Positions 27,119-35,935 of a stretch of DNA of 64,000 nucleotides are shown piece by piece. Below the pieces are notes generated by a model. That model was not told where the DNA came from. It saw only the letters and a list, made by a program, of their open reading frames with translations, and did no database searches. The DNA is taken from assembly GCA_005502925.1 (NCBI GenBank), contig SCPD01000017.1, positions 1 to 64,000 of the forward strand, read 5' to 3'. This DNA is from Rhizobiales bacterium Y(2018). Lineage in GTDB: Bacteria; Pseudomonadota; Alphaproteobacteria; Rhizobiales; Aestuariivirgaceae. How positions within the stretch are numbered: the stretch's first letter is position 1; every line of letters starts with the position of its first letter. The translations under genes were made by a program, and so were the position numbers.

Positions 27119-28245
27119 TCACACGCTGGCTTCTCAACAAAACGGATCGCGGCGTTTTGATCATGCTGGCGGTGATCCTACTTCTCGGCTTCATGGTGCC
27201 GGCGCTTCATCTCCTCACCTCGCCCGACAGCCCGGTCCACGTGCCGGCCTATGCCATGGCGCTGATCGGCAAATATCTCTGCTATGCGATGCTCGCTCTG
27301 TCGATCGACCTGATCTGGGGTTATTGCGGCATATTGAGCCTCGGCCATGGCGCCTTCTTCGCGCTCGGCGGCTATGCCATGGGCATGTATCTGATGCGCC
27401 AGATCGGCAGCCGCGGCGTCTATGGCCATGCCGAGCTGCCGGATTTCATGGTCTTTCTAAACTGGACCGAATTGCCCTGGTACTGGTACGGCTTCGGCTG
27501 GTTCGGCTTCGCTCTGCTCATGGTGCTGTTCGTGCCGGGGCTCCTCGCCTTTCTGTTCGGTTTCTTCGCCTTCCGCGCACGCGTCAGCGGCGTGCATTTC
27601 TCGATCATCACTCAGGCGCTGACCTTCGCCTTGATGCTCGCCTTCTTCCGCAATGACATGGGCTTCGGCGGCAATAACGGCCTCACCGACTTCAAGGACA
27701 TACTGGGCTTCAATCTGCAGGCGGGCGGCACCCGCGCCGCCCTCTTCGGCGCGACGTGTCTCGGCCTCGCTGCGAGCCTCCTCATCTGTCTCGCCATCAC
27801 GCGCTCGCGCGTCGGCGCGGTGATGACGGCGATCCGCGATGCCGAGAGCCGCACGCGTTTCCTGGGCTACCGGGTCGAGGCCTTCAAGCTCTTCGCCTTC
27901 ACCGTCTCCGCCTGTATCGCAGGCGCCGCGGGCGCCCTCTATGTGCCGCAGGTCGGCATCATAAACCCGAGTGAATTCGCGCCCGCCAATTCGATCGAGG
28001 CGGTGATCTGGACCGCCATCGGCGGTCGCGGCACCTTGTTTGGCCCGATCCTCGGCGCCGTGCTCGTCAATTTCGCCAAGAGCTGGTTCACCAGCGCGCT
28101 GCCCGATCTCTGGCTCTTCGCCCTGGGCGGGCTCTTCCTGGCCGTTACCTTGTTTCTGCCCAACGGCCTCGCCGGCCTGTTCGGCCGCTGGACGTCGGCG
28201 CGGCGGCGAGAGCTGCCGGCGGCACAACCCGCGGCGGCGGAATAG
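27115..28245 (+). CDS. urtC: UrtC, urea ABC importer permease
   Basis: 376-residue LivM-like permease with about nine membrane segments. Typical UrtC features are DLIWGYCGILSLGHGAFFALGGY near residue 65, the NNGLTDF segment, and the C-terminal GGRGTLFGPILGA motif. It forms the translocation pore with UrtB. Four-base overlap with urtB and a 2-base gap to urtD. Confidence 0.95.
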   Translation: MITRWLLNKTDRGVLIMLAVILLLGFMVPALHLLTSPDSPVHVPAYAMALIGKYLCYAMLALSIDLIWGYCGILSLGHGAFFALGGYAMGMYLMRQIGSRGVYGHAELPDFMVFLNWTELPWYWYGFGWFGFALLMVLFVPGLLAFLFGFFAFRARVSGVHFSIITQALTFALMLAFFRNDMGFGGNNGLTDFKDILGFNLQAGGTRAALFGATCLGLAASLLICLAITRSRVGAVMTAIRDAESRTRFLGYRVEAFKLFAFTVSACIAGAAGALYVPQVGIINPSEFAPANSIEAVIWTAIGGRGTLFGPILGAVLVNFAKSWFTSALPDLWLFALGGLFLAVTLFLPNGLAGLFGRWTSARRRELPAAQPAAAE

Positions 28246-28247
28246 CC

Positions 28248-28997
28248 ATGGACAAGGCCGCCAACTCCATCCTCTATCTCGACGGCGTCAATGTCAGCTT
28301 CGATGGCTTCAAGGCCTTGAACGCTCTGTCGCTCATCATCGAGCCCGGCGAGTTGCGCGCTGTCATCGGCCCGAACGGCGCCGGCAAGACGACGATGATG
28401 GACGTGATCACCGGCAAGACGCGGCCCGACACGGGCGATGTCCTTTTCGCCGAGACGCGCGATCTGACCCGGCTCGATGAGGCCGAGATCGCGCAGTTGG
28501 GCATCGGCCGCAAGTTCCAGAAGCCCAGCGTCTTCGAGAAGCTCACCGTGGCAGAGAACCTCGCTCTGGCGCTCGCCGGAAATCGCCGGGTGCGCGAGGC
28601 CCTGTTCTGGCGCCTGTCTACGCGCGAGAAGGCCCGCATCGACGAGCTTCTCGGCATCGTCAGGCTCGGCGCCCAGAGGCACATGCCGGCGGCCCGCCTC
28701 TCGCATGGCCAGAAGCAGTGGCTCGAGATCGGCATGCTATTGGCGCAGGACCCCAAGCTTCTCCTCGTCGACGAGCCGGTCGCCGGCATGACCGATGCCG
28801 AGACCGAGACAACCGCGACGCTGCTGCGATCCATTGCCGGCGAGCGTTCGGTCGTCGTCGTCGAGCATGACATGAACTTCGTGCGCGAGCTCGCCGTCAA
28901 AGTCACGGTCCTGCATGAAGGCTCGGTCCTCGCCGAGGGCTCCCTCGACCATGTGAGCGCCGACCACCGCGTGATTGAGGTATATCTGGGAAGATGA
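28248..28997 (+). CDS. urtD: UrtD, urea ABC importer ATPase
   Basis: 249-residue LivG-like ATPase: Walker A GPNGAGKTT near 42, IGRKFQKPSVFEKLTVAENL typical of UrtD, signature LSHGQKQWLEIGMLL (LSHGQ variant normal for UrtD), Walker B LLLVDEPVAGM and VVVEHDMNFV. Overlaps urtE by four bases. Confidence 0.95.
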   Translation: MDKAANSILYLDGVNVSFDGFKALNALSLIIEPGELRAVIGPNGAGKTTMMDVITGKTRPDTGDVLFAETRDLTRLDEAEIAQLGIGRKFQKPSVFEKLTVAENLALALAGNRRVREALFWRLSTREKARIDELLGIVRLGAQRHMPAARLSHGQKQWLEIGMLLAQDPKLLLVDEPVAGMTDAETETTATLLRSIAGERSVVVVEHDMNFVRELAVKVTVLHEGSVLAEGSLDHVSADHRVIEVYLGR

Positions 28998-29695
28998 GCG
29001 CGCTCGCCGTCAGCAATGTCGATGTGTTTTATGGCGCGGCGCAAGCCTTGCGCGGTGTGTCGCTCACCGTCGAGACGGGCAAGGTCTGCTGCCTCCTCGG
29101 CCGCAACGGCGTCGGCAAGACGACACTCTTGCGCACCATCGTGGGCCAGCTCAAGCCGAGACGGGGCGAGGTGCGGCTCGCAGGCGACGACATCACCACG
29201 CTCAGATCCTTCGAGCGCGCCAGGCGCGGCATCGCCTATGTGCCGCAAGGCCGCGAGATCTTCCCGCTGCTCACCGTCAGAGAGAATCTCGAGACCGGTT
29301 ATGCGCACCTGCCGCGCGCCGAACGCAACCTGCCGGCCGAGATTTTCGAGCTCTTTCCAGTCCTCGCCTCCATGCTGGGGCGACGCGGCGGCGACCTTTC
29401 GGGCGGCCAGCAGCAGCAGCTCGCCATCGCCCGCGCCTTGGTGATGCGACCCAAGCTCATCGTCCTCGACGAACCGACGGAAGGCATCCAACCCTCCATC
29501 ATCAAGGATATCGGCCGCACCATCCGCTACCTGCGTGAGCGCGGCCAGATGGGCATTCTTCTGGTCGAGCAGTATTTCGACTTCGCCCATGAGCTCGCCG
29601 ACACGATCGTGGTGTTGAACCGTGGCGAGGTGGTCGTCTCTGGAAGAGCCGTCGACATCGAGGCAGGCGCGATCAGGCGTCACCTCACCATCTGA
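28994..29695 (+). CDS. urtE: UrtE, urea ABC importer ATPase
   Basis: 233-residue LivF-like ATPase with Walker A GRNGVGKTT near 35, signature LSGGQQQQLAIARAL, Walker B LIVLDEPTEGIQPSII and LVEQYFDFA. It is the last gene of the urea importer. No urease gene follows; the next gene is on the opposite strand. Confidence 0.95.
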   Translation: MSALAVSNVDVFYGAAQALRGVSLTVETGKVCCLLGRNGVGKTTLLRTIVGQLKPRRGEVRLAGDDITTLRSFERARRGIAYVPQGREIFPLLTVRENLETGYAHLPRAERNLPAEIFELFPVLASMLGRRGGDLSGGQQQQLAIARALVMRPKLIVLDEPTEGIQPSIIKDIGRTIRYLRERGQMGILLVEQYFDFAHELADTIVVLNRGEVVVSGRAVDIEAGAIRRHLTI

Positions 29696-29796
29696 AGCGA
29701 AAGGCCGGCATGGCACGAGACGCTGATCATCTCCGCCTCCCACCGCAACCGGCCGCGGGAGCGACACGTCGCACCTGCCGCTTCTTTGCCTTGGCC

Positions 29797-29812
29797 GTCC
29801 CGCTCCCGGGAC
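29797..29812. terminator. Hairpin between the convergent urtE and ankyrin genes
   Basis: GTCCCG-CTCC-CGGGAC is a perfect 6-bp stem with a 4-base loop in the 171-base convergent gap, about 100 bases after the urtE stop. No T-run follows on either strand, so its role as a terminator is tentative. Nothing else is seen in the gap. Confidence 0.3.
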
Positions 29813-29866
29813 ACTTCCTGTCGTCGGTAAGCCTGGAATCCGATCGGCAGGAAGGGTCTTCGGGGG

Positions 29867-31129
29867 TTACGGCGCCTCGTTCAGGCCGACGCCGTCCGCC
29901 GGCCCCGTCGCCTCGCTGCCGATCCTGAGGCGATGACCGTCGATATCCTCGACATTCATCTCGCGCAGGCCCCATGGAAAATTGGCTGGCGCCTGGCGGA
30001 TGATCGCACCGCTTCGCTTGTAATCTTCGTAAAGCGCATCGACATCCCGGATGAATATCGAAATCCACATGCCGCGCGCACCTTGCGCATCGTGGCAAAG
30101 GAAAATCCTTATCGAGTCGCGGAAGACGCAGCCGAAACTCGGCGGCGAGCCCCAATCCCATTCCTTGTAAAAGCCGAGCTTCTCCACATAATAGGCAATG
30201 GCAGCCGTCACATCCTTCACATTGAGGATCGGAACGGCGGATTCGAACCGGTTGTCGCTTTGCTCGGCGGGGCTTGCACCCGCCGCGATGAGTCCCTCTG
30301 CGATCCTGCTGTCCATTTTTGGCGATACATAGTTGAGGGGCGTGTTGCCGCGATCGTCCTTGGCGCCCGGATCGGCGCCGAGCGCGAGCAGCAGGACCAC
30401 CATGTCCGGTCGCTCCTTCAGCACCGCGAAATGAAGCGGCATGCGGCGATGCTCGAAGCGGCTCATCTGCCGACTCAGCAGGTGAGGATCATCCTTGACG
30501 AGCTTGCGCACCAGATCGGCGCGGTTGAGGGCTATGCCGGAGAAAATCGTCGGCGTGGCGCCCTTGGCGAGCAGATAATCCGCAACCTCGCTCTGGATGT
30601 GCTGGAAGCAGGTGGCCCAGCCGATCACACTCATCTCGTGATCATCCCCGACCCCCTCGATATCACCGCCCATCGCGACGAGACGCTTCACGACGGCGAG
30701 ATGGCCCTCGGCCGCTGCCCAATGGAGGGGACAGGCTCGGTCGAACTTATCGCGCTCATTGACGTCGCAACCGAGGTCGAGCAGCAGGTCGACGCAATCG
30801 AGATGCCCGCTTTGCGCCGCGAGATGCAGCAGCGGCATTCGCCACTGGCCGCCGGTTAGTGCGATCTTGGCCGGATATTCGGCAAGCAGGCGCTTGAGCT
30901 CGACCGCATTGCCGGTCGTCACGGCGGCGATGATCAGGCCGTCGGCGCTTTCGACATCGACATGCGCCTTGAGCGCCCGCCAGCTCGCAAAGCCATAATC
31001 GCGCGCGATGGCAAGCTGGGCCTGATGCAGCTTGGCTTTGGGATCTTTCACCCGCAATTCAGCCAGATGCTCCTTGGCAGCCTTCTTCAGCCACGCCAGA
31101 TCGGGAGGTTCGGGGAGTGCTTTGGTCAT
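29867..31129 (-). CDS. Ankyrin-repeat protein fused to a VOC (glyoxalase-fold) domain
   Basis: 420 residues in two parts. After a short helical N-terminus common to small ankyrin proteins (LAWLKKAAKEHLAELR), ankyrin repeats span about 50-290 (for example PLLHLAAQSGHLDCVDLLLDLG and PLHWAAAEGHLAVVKRLVAMG). A VOC domain of about 115 residues follows (AVPILNVKDVTAAIAYYVEKLGFYKEW to EDIDGHRLRIG). The VOC part resembles bleomycin-resistance-type proteins that bind rather than transform ligands. AAGGTG precedes the ATG. It is monocistronic and cytosolic; partner and ligand are unknown. Confidence 0.88.
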   Translation of the reverse strand: MTKALPEPPDLAWLKKAAKEHLAELRVKDPKAKLHQAQLAIARDYGFASWRALKAHVDVESADGLIIAAVTTGNAVELKRLLAEYPAKIALTGGQWRMPLLHLAAQSGHLDCVDLLLDLGCDVNERDKFDRACPLHWAAAEGHLAVVKRLVAMGGDIEGVGDDHEMSVIGWATCFQHIQSEVADYLLAKGATPTIFSGIALNRADLVRKLVKDDPHLLSRQMSRFEHRRMPLHFAVLKERPDMVVLLLALGADPGAKDDRGNTPLNYVSPKMDSRIAEGLIAAGASPAEQSDNRFESAVPILNVKDVTAAIAYYVEKLGFYKEWDWGSPPSFGCVFRDSIRIFLCHDAQGARGMWISIFIRDVDALYEDYKRSGAIIRQAPANFPWGLREMNVEDIDGHRLRIGSEATGPADGVGLNEAP

Positions 31130-31182
31130 AGAACACCTTCTTTCGAGGCGCCCGGTGTCCGCGGCTCACGGGCCGGAAAGAA

Positions 31183-31197
31183 GATGTGGATCACATC
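31183..31197. promoter_or_regulatory. Dyad in the divergent ankyrin/peptidase gap
   Basis: GATGTG-GAT-CACATC is a perfect 6-bp inverted repeat with a 3-base spacer, 54 bases upstream of the ankyrin gene start and about 147 upstream of the M28 peptidase start. It could be an operator serving one or both genes; there is no further support. Confidence 0.3.
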
Positions 31198-31343
31198 ATT
31201 CGTGGAGGCGGGTTCAACCCTTTACGCGGACCGTCGGTCACCTGCTCGACCGTTGCGGCGATCATATGGACTCCGCCACAGTAAAGTCAACTTCCACCCG
31301 AAATGTCACCGCGCCGAAATCGGGTCTCAGAATCACAACGCCT

Positions 31344-32315
31344 ATGCGCCTCTTTCTCAAGCTTGCCCTTATGATCGCGGCACTCCTGCTTGCGCTGATC
31401 GGCATGACCGTCCAGCCGCTGTTGCGACAGACAGATGCGATCGCGGTGCCGGCGGTGTCGCCCGAACGTCTGAAGGCACATGTGCGGATGCTGAGCGAGA
31501 CCTTGCATCCGCGCAGTGTCGGGGAGCTGACCAATCTCGAGGCGGCGGCCAGCTATATCCACGCCGAGTTCACCGCGACGGGAGCCGTCGTCGCCGATCA
31601 ATGGTTCACGGATCGCGGCGAGAATTACCGCAATGTCATTGCCCGTTTTGGACCGGCGGAGGGCCCGCTGCTCGTCATTGGCGCGCATTACGATTCCTTC
31701 GAGACGACACCCGGCGCCGACGACAATGCCAGCGGCATTGCCGGGCTCATCGAACTGGCGGGCCTTCTCAGCCGTCATCCACCGCTGCGGCCGGTCGAGC
31801 TCGTGGCCTATACGAACGAAGAGCCGCCGCATTTTCGTTACCCGTCCATGGGCAGCGCCCATCATGCGGCATCACTGCGCGCCGCCGGCCGCGACATCTC
31901 ACTGATGCTGGCGCTCGAAATGATCGGCTGGTTCAGCGACGCGCCGGGCAGCCAGACCTATCCCGTGCCCGGCATGACTCTCCTCTATCCCGACAAGGGC
32001 GATTTCATCGCCATCATCGGCCGCTTCGGCGATTGGTCCGAAACACGTGAGGTGAAGGCCGCGATGCGGAGCGCCGGTGACCTTCCGGTCCACTCCATGA
32101 ACAGCCTGGCCCTGATCCCGGGCGTCGATTTTTCGGATCATCTCAACTTCTGGGCCGAAGGCTACCCGGCGCTGATGATCACCGACACCGCCTTCTACCG
32201 CAATCCGCACTACCATGCGGCCGAGGATACGTATGACAGGCTCGACTATGCGCGGATGGCCAAGGTCGTCGAAGGCGTCTTCGCCGTCGTGCAAGTCCAC
32301 TCAGCCCGTCAATAG
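31344..32315 (+). CDS. M28-family zinc aminopeptidase, membrane-anchored or secreted
   Basis: 323 residues. A hydrophobic N-terminal segment (about 5-25) acts as a signal or anchor, placing the catalytic domain in the periplasm. The M28 metal ligands appear in order: His in IGAHYDSFE, Asp in GADDNASG (bridging), Glu pair in TNEEPPHF, Asp/Glu in ALEMIGW, and His in PHYHAAEDTYD. The start at 31344 is chosen so that the signal begins the protein; an ATG at 31266 is possible. Its end overlaps the convergent ggt gene by seven bases, so the two peptide-processing genes are neighbours. Confidence 0.88.
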   Translation: MRLFLKLALMIAALLLALIGMTVQPLLRQTDAIAVPAVSPERLKAHVRMLSETLHPRSVGELTNLEAAASYIHAEFTATGAVVADQWFTDRGENYRNVIARFGPAEGPLLVIGAHYDSFETTPGADDNASGIAGLIELAGLLSRHPPLRPVELVAYTNEEPPHFRYPSMGSAHHAASLRAAGRDISLMLALEMIGWFSDAPGSQTYPVPGMTLLYPDKGDFIAIIGRFGDWSETREVKAAMRSAGDLPVHSMNSLALIPGVDFSDHLNFWAEGYPALMITDTAFYRNPHYHAAEDTYDRLDYARMAKVVEGVFAVVQVHSARQ

Positions 32316-34042
32316 CCCACCGCCTCGCCCGCTTGCGCCCGGCTGTCGATGGCGCCGTTGAGACGCGCGCCGCCGCCCTTCTCGATTTCGCTGAGGCTTG
32401 CACCGCCCACGAGAATACCGGCCGCCTGGCCCCAGGTCTTGCCGGGTCCCGCCACGTCGAGTTTGTAGCCCATGCCCGCGAGAATCTTCTGGGTGTCGGG
32501 CGACAGCCCATTCGCTTCGATATAGACCGTGTCGGGCAGCCACTGATGATGGACACGCGGCGCATCGATCGCCTCTCGTATATTCATGCCGTGATCGATC
32601 ACATTGATGATCGCTTCGAGCGTGATGGTGATGATGCGCGACCCACCCGGGCTGCCGATGACCATGAAGACCTTGCCGTCCTTCGACACTATGGTCGGGC
32701 TCATGGAGGAGAGCGGCGTCTTTTTGGGCGCGATGGCATTGGCCTCGCCCTGCACCAGCCCGTAGAGATTGGGTACGCCGGGCTTCTGGGTGAAATCGTC
32801 CATCTCATTGTTGAGCAGGATGCCGGTGCCCGGCGCCACCACGCCCGCCCCGAAATTGCCGTTGAGCGTATAGGTCACGGCGACGGCATTGCCGTCCTTG
32901 TCGACGATCGAATAATGCGTCGTTTCGGTGCTTTCCCCGAAGCCCTTGGGCATCAGATCCTTGGAGACGCCGGCGCGGTATTTGTCGATCTTGCCGCGGA
33001 TCTCGGCCGCATAGGCCTTGTCGGTAAGCTTCGCCACCGGGTTTTCGACGAAGGCCGGATCGCCCAGCGCCGAATTGCGATCGACATAGGCAAACCGCAT
33101 CGCTTCCACCATCAGATGCACCGTCTCGGCCGAGCCGAAGCCCAGATAGGAAATCGGGTAGCCCTCCAGCACATTGAGAATCTCGCAGATGATGAGGCCG
33201 CCCGAGCTCGGCGGCGGCGAGGAGACGATGTCATAGCCGCGGTAGGAGCAGGTGACGGGTGCCAGCTCGCGCACCGAATAATGCTCGAAATCTGCCTTGG
33301 CGAGGATGCCGCCCTGCTCGACACTCGCTTTGACGATTTTGTCGGCGATATCGCCCTTGTAGAAGGCGTCCGCACCCTTTTCCGAGATGCTCGCCAATGC
33401 CGCACCGAGATCGGCCTGCACCAGCGTCTCCCCCATCGCATAAGGCTTGCCGTCGGCCTTGAGGAAAATCTGCGCCGCGGCCTTGTCCTTGGCCAGTCGC
33501 TTGGCGTTGCGGGAGAGCATATCGGCATCGCCTTGATTGAGGACGAAGCCCTCCTTGGCGAGCTTGACCGCCGGCGCCATCAGCTCGGCGCGCGTTTTGC
33601 TGCCGTATTTCTCGCGCGCCATCTCGAAGCCTGCCACCGATCCCGGCACGCCGACGGCCAGATAACCGTCGAGGCTCAGGCCTTCGACCGGCTTGCCGTC
33701 CTTATCGAGATACATGGTCTTGGTCGCGGCGAGCGGCGCCCTTTCGCGGAAATCGAGGAAGGTCGAGGTTCCGTCCTTGAAGCGGATGGTCATGAAGCCG
33801 CCGCCGCCGATATTGCCGGCGGACGGGTAAGTAACCGCCAGCGCATAACCGACCGCGACCGCCGCATCGACGGCATTGCCGCCCTGCTTCATGACCTCGA
33901 CGCCGATCTTGGAGGCGAGATGCTGTGCCGTCACCGCCATGCCGTTCTCGGCCTTGACCGGCGCGGGTGACGCCGCGAAGGCCTCGCCCGAAACGAACAT
34001 CGATAGGACGACAACAATCACCGCGCGGCGCATTTCCAACAT
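32309..34042 (-). CDS. ggt: Gamma-glutamyltransferase
   Basis: 577-residue periplasmic enzyme that hydrolyses or transfers the gamma-glutamyl group of glutathione and related compounds. It has a signal peptide (cleavage near AFAAS, about residue 24), early GGNAVDAAVAVGYAL and IGGGGFM segments, and the self-cleavage site before Thr in STETTHYSIVDKDGNAV (near residue 390). The nucleophile Thr and downstream PLSSMSPT and GSPGGSRII oxyanion motifs are intact. It lies 62 bases after the aldolase gene, so it may be read from the sugar-acid operon, though its function is unrelated. Confidence 0.95.
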   Translation of the reverse strand: MLEMRRAVIVVVLSMFVSGEAFAASPAPVKAENGMAVTAQHLASKIGVEVMKQGGNAVDAAVAVGYALAVTYPSAGNIGGGGFMTIRFKDGTSTFLDFRERAPLAATKTMYLDKDGKPVEGLSLDGYLAVGVPGSVAGFEMAREKYGSKTRAELMAPAVKLAKEGFVLNQGDADMLSRNAKRLAKDKAAAQIFLKADGKPYAMGETLVQADLGAALASISEKGADAFYKGDIADKIVKASVEQGGILAKADFEHYSVRELAPVTCSYRGYDIVSSPPPSSGGLIICEILNVLEGYPISYLGFGSAETVHLMVEAMRFAYVDRNSALGDPAFVENPVAKLTDKAYAAEIRGKIDKYRAGVSKDLMPKGFGESTETTHYSIVDKDGNAVAVTYTLNGNFGAGVVAPGTGILLNNEMDDFTQKPGVPNLYGLVQGEANAIAPKKTPLSSMSPTIVSKDGKVFMVIGSPGGSRIITITLEAIINVIDHGMNIREAIDAPRVHHQWLPDTVYIEANGLSPDTQKILAGMGYKLDVAGPGKTWGQAAGILVGGASLSEIEKGGGARLNGAIDSRAQAGEAVGY

Positions 34043-34104
34043 GATCGCTCTCCCTCAATCAGGCCTGCCGTCCGGCGGCCATCATAGCGGAAAGCTGGGC
34101 GATG

Positions 34105-34857
34105 TCAGCAAGCAGCGGCGGCCTTCGCCGCTGCCGTCATGTAAGCGACATCGGCGCCGATCGACGTCCACAGGAAGCCCATGTCGATCATGCGGCGCGC
34201 ATAGGCCGGTGTCGCCACATGGATGCCGGCCACGACTCCCGCGGCAGCACTTCGCTTGAGGAGATGCGCATAGATCGCGAGGATTTCCGGCTCCTCGCGA
34301 TCGAGAATGGGCGGCAGACCCATCGAGAAGCCGAGATCGGTCGGTCCGACATAGATCGAATCGATGCCCCGCACGGCCAGGATGTCGTCGATATTGTCGA
34401 CGCCTTGCTTGGTCTCGATCATGGCGATGACCAAGGTCTCGTCATTGGCCGTCGCCTGATAGGAGGATGGCCCGTAGGTGTAGAGTCCGGCCCTGACCGG
34501 CCCGTTGCTGCGGGTGCCGCGCGGCGGATATTTCGCGGCCCTGACCAGCGCCTCGGCCTCGGCCCCGCTGCCGATCATCGGGCAGATGATGCCATGGGCG
34601 CCGGCATCGAGCGTCTTGCCGATGATGCCGGCCTCATTAGCCGGCACCCGAGCCAGACGGGCGACCGGATGTGCGTGCAGCGCCTGAAAGCAGGCGACCA
34701 TCGACTGATAATCCTGCACGCCATGCTGCATATCGACGATGAGACCGTCGAAACCGGTCTGCGCCATGCTCTCGGCGGTAAAGGCCGATGGAATGAGAAG
34801 CCAGCTCAAGGTAGCTTTCTGCTTCTGCGCGAAGCGCCGCTTCAAGGGATTGTTCAT
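34105..34857 (-). CDS. HpcH/HpaI-family 2-oxo-acid aldolase
   Basis: 250-residue class II (metal-dependent) aldolase that splits 2-keto-3-deoxy or 4-hydroxy-2-oxo acids into pyruvate and an aldehyde. Visible are the catalytic His in VDMQHG, Arg in ARLARVP, the metal Glu in AMIETKQGVDN and metal Asp in YVGPTDLGFSMG. The ATG at 34857 has GGGAG six bases upstream. It is the last catabolic gene of the sugar-acid operon, overlapping no neighbour (11-base gap). It probably cleaves the keto-deoxy acid made by the dehydratase at 42250. Confidence 0.93.
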   Translation of the reverse strand: MNNPLKRRFAQKQKATLSWLLIPSAFTAESMAQTGFDGLIVDMQHGVQDYQSMVACFQALHAHPVARLARVPANEAGIIGKTLDAGAHGIICPMIGSGAEAEALVRAAKYPPRGTRSNGPVRAGLYTYGPSSYQATANDETLVIAMIETKQGVDNIDDILAVRGIDSIYVGPTDLGFSMGLPPILDREEPEILAIYAHLLKRSAAAGVVAGIHVATPAYARRMIDMGFLWTSIGADVAYMTAAAKAAAAC

Positions 34858-34868
34858 GACCATCTCCC

Positions 34869-35891
34869 TCACGCCGCCACGAGCTTGCGCCAGACCGGGT
34901 GGTCGGTCACTTGCCGGTTGATGATCGCATTCGGCAGACGGCGCTGGCGTACTGCGAGCGCATTGCGCACGCAGGCCTCGCCCAGTCCGGCGAAACACTC
35001 GTCGGTGAAGCAGATCGAATGCGGGGTGACGATGACATTGTCGAGATGCAGGATGGGCTCCTCTATGGGCGCCGGCTCGACCTCGAAGACATCGAGCCCG
35101 GCGCCGGCGATCTTCTTCGCCTTGAGCGCATCATAAAGCGCCTTCTGGTCGACGATGGGTCCACGCGCTGTGTTGATCAGGAAGGCGGTCGGCTTCATCA
35201 GCGCCAGGAGCCGGGCATTGACCATACCCTTTGTCTTTTCGCTGAGCGGCACGCTGACCGACAGGAAATCGGATTGCTTGAAAAGTGTCTCTATATCTAC
35301 CAGCTCGACGCCGAGCTCGCGCGCCAATGCCGGATCGACGAAGGGATCATGGGCGAGGAAGCGCATGCCGAAGGGGCCGGCGAGACGCAGCACTTCGGCG
35401 CCGATATTGCCGATGCCGAGCTGACCGAGCGCGCGCCCGGTGAGGCCGACGCCCATATGGTTGCTGCGCAGGTCCCAGCCCTCGACGCCCATGCGGGTCA
35501 GGTTGTCCTTGATCTTGAGCTGCCCGGCGAGCGCCAGCATGAAAGTGATGACCGAGACCGCCACCGGCCGCCTGACGCCATCGGGTGCGATCGTCACCGC
35601 GATGCCGGCGCGTGTGCAGGCATCGACATCGACCGTGTCATAGCCGACGCCGAACCGCGCCACGATCTTGAGCCGGCCGCTCGCCGGAACGCTCTCCTGG
35701 TTGAACTTCGGCGCCAGCAGAATGAGAGCATCGGCCTCTTCCATGTCCTCCGCCTGCATGACGCCGTTGCGCGACGCGGCGTAGAACATCTCGATCCCTT
35801 CCGTCATCAGAGGGGCAAGGTCGAACATCGGATAGGCTGGTGACCCATCGCTTTTGCGGAAATCGGCGCTGAGCGCCACACGGAAGGTCAT
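34869..35891 (-). CDS. D-2-hydroxyacid dehydrogenase (phosphoglycerate-dehydrogenase-like)
   Basis: 340 residues. The NAD-binding domain has LGQLGIGNIGAEVLRLA near residue 155; catalytic residues are Arg in NTARGP, Glu in FEVEPAP and His in VTPHSICF. It could reduce a 2-oxo acid, or oxidise a D-hydroxyacid, produced in the sugar-acid pathway. The GxGNIG loop is followed by an HDPFVD segment; Asp there suggests NAD rather than NADP. It lies 11 bases before the aldolase gene. Confidence 0.92.
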   Translation of the reverse strand: MTFRVALSADFRKSDGSPAYPMFDLAPLMTEGIEMFYAASRNGVMQAEDMEEADALILLAPKFNQESVPASGRLKIVARFGVGYDTVDVDACTRAGIAVTIAPDGVRRPVAVSVITFMLALAGQLKIKDNLTRMGVEGWDLRSNHMGVGLTGRALGQLGIGNIGAEVLRLAGPFGMRFLAHDPFVDPALARELGVELVDIETLFKQSDFLSVSVPLSEKTKGMVNARLLALMKPTAFLINTARGPIVDQKALYDALKAKKIAGAGLDVFEVEPAPIEEPILHLDNVIVTPHSICFTDECFAGLGEACVRNALAVRQRRLPNAIINRQVTDHPVWRKLVAA

Positions 35892-35935
35892 GCGTGACTC
35901 CTTGACTGGAATGAAGCGGATTGGATCGTGAGATA

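Noticed and set aside
28274-29767. 497-codon minus-strand frame opposite urtD and urtE
   Set aside because: Antisense shadow spanning two genes that form a standard operon.
32333-33970. 545-codon plus-strand frame opposite ggt
   Set aside because: Antisense to a complete gamma-glutamyltransferase with intact active site.
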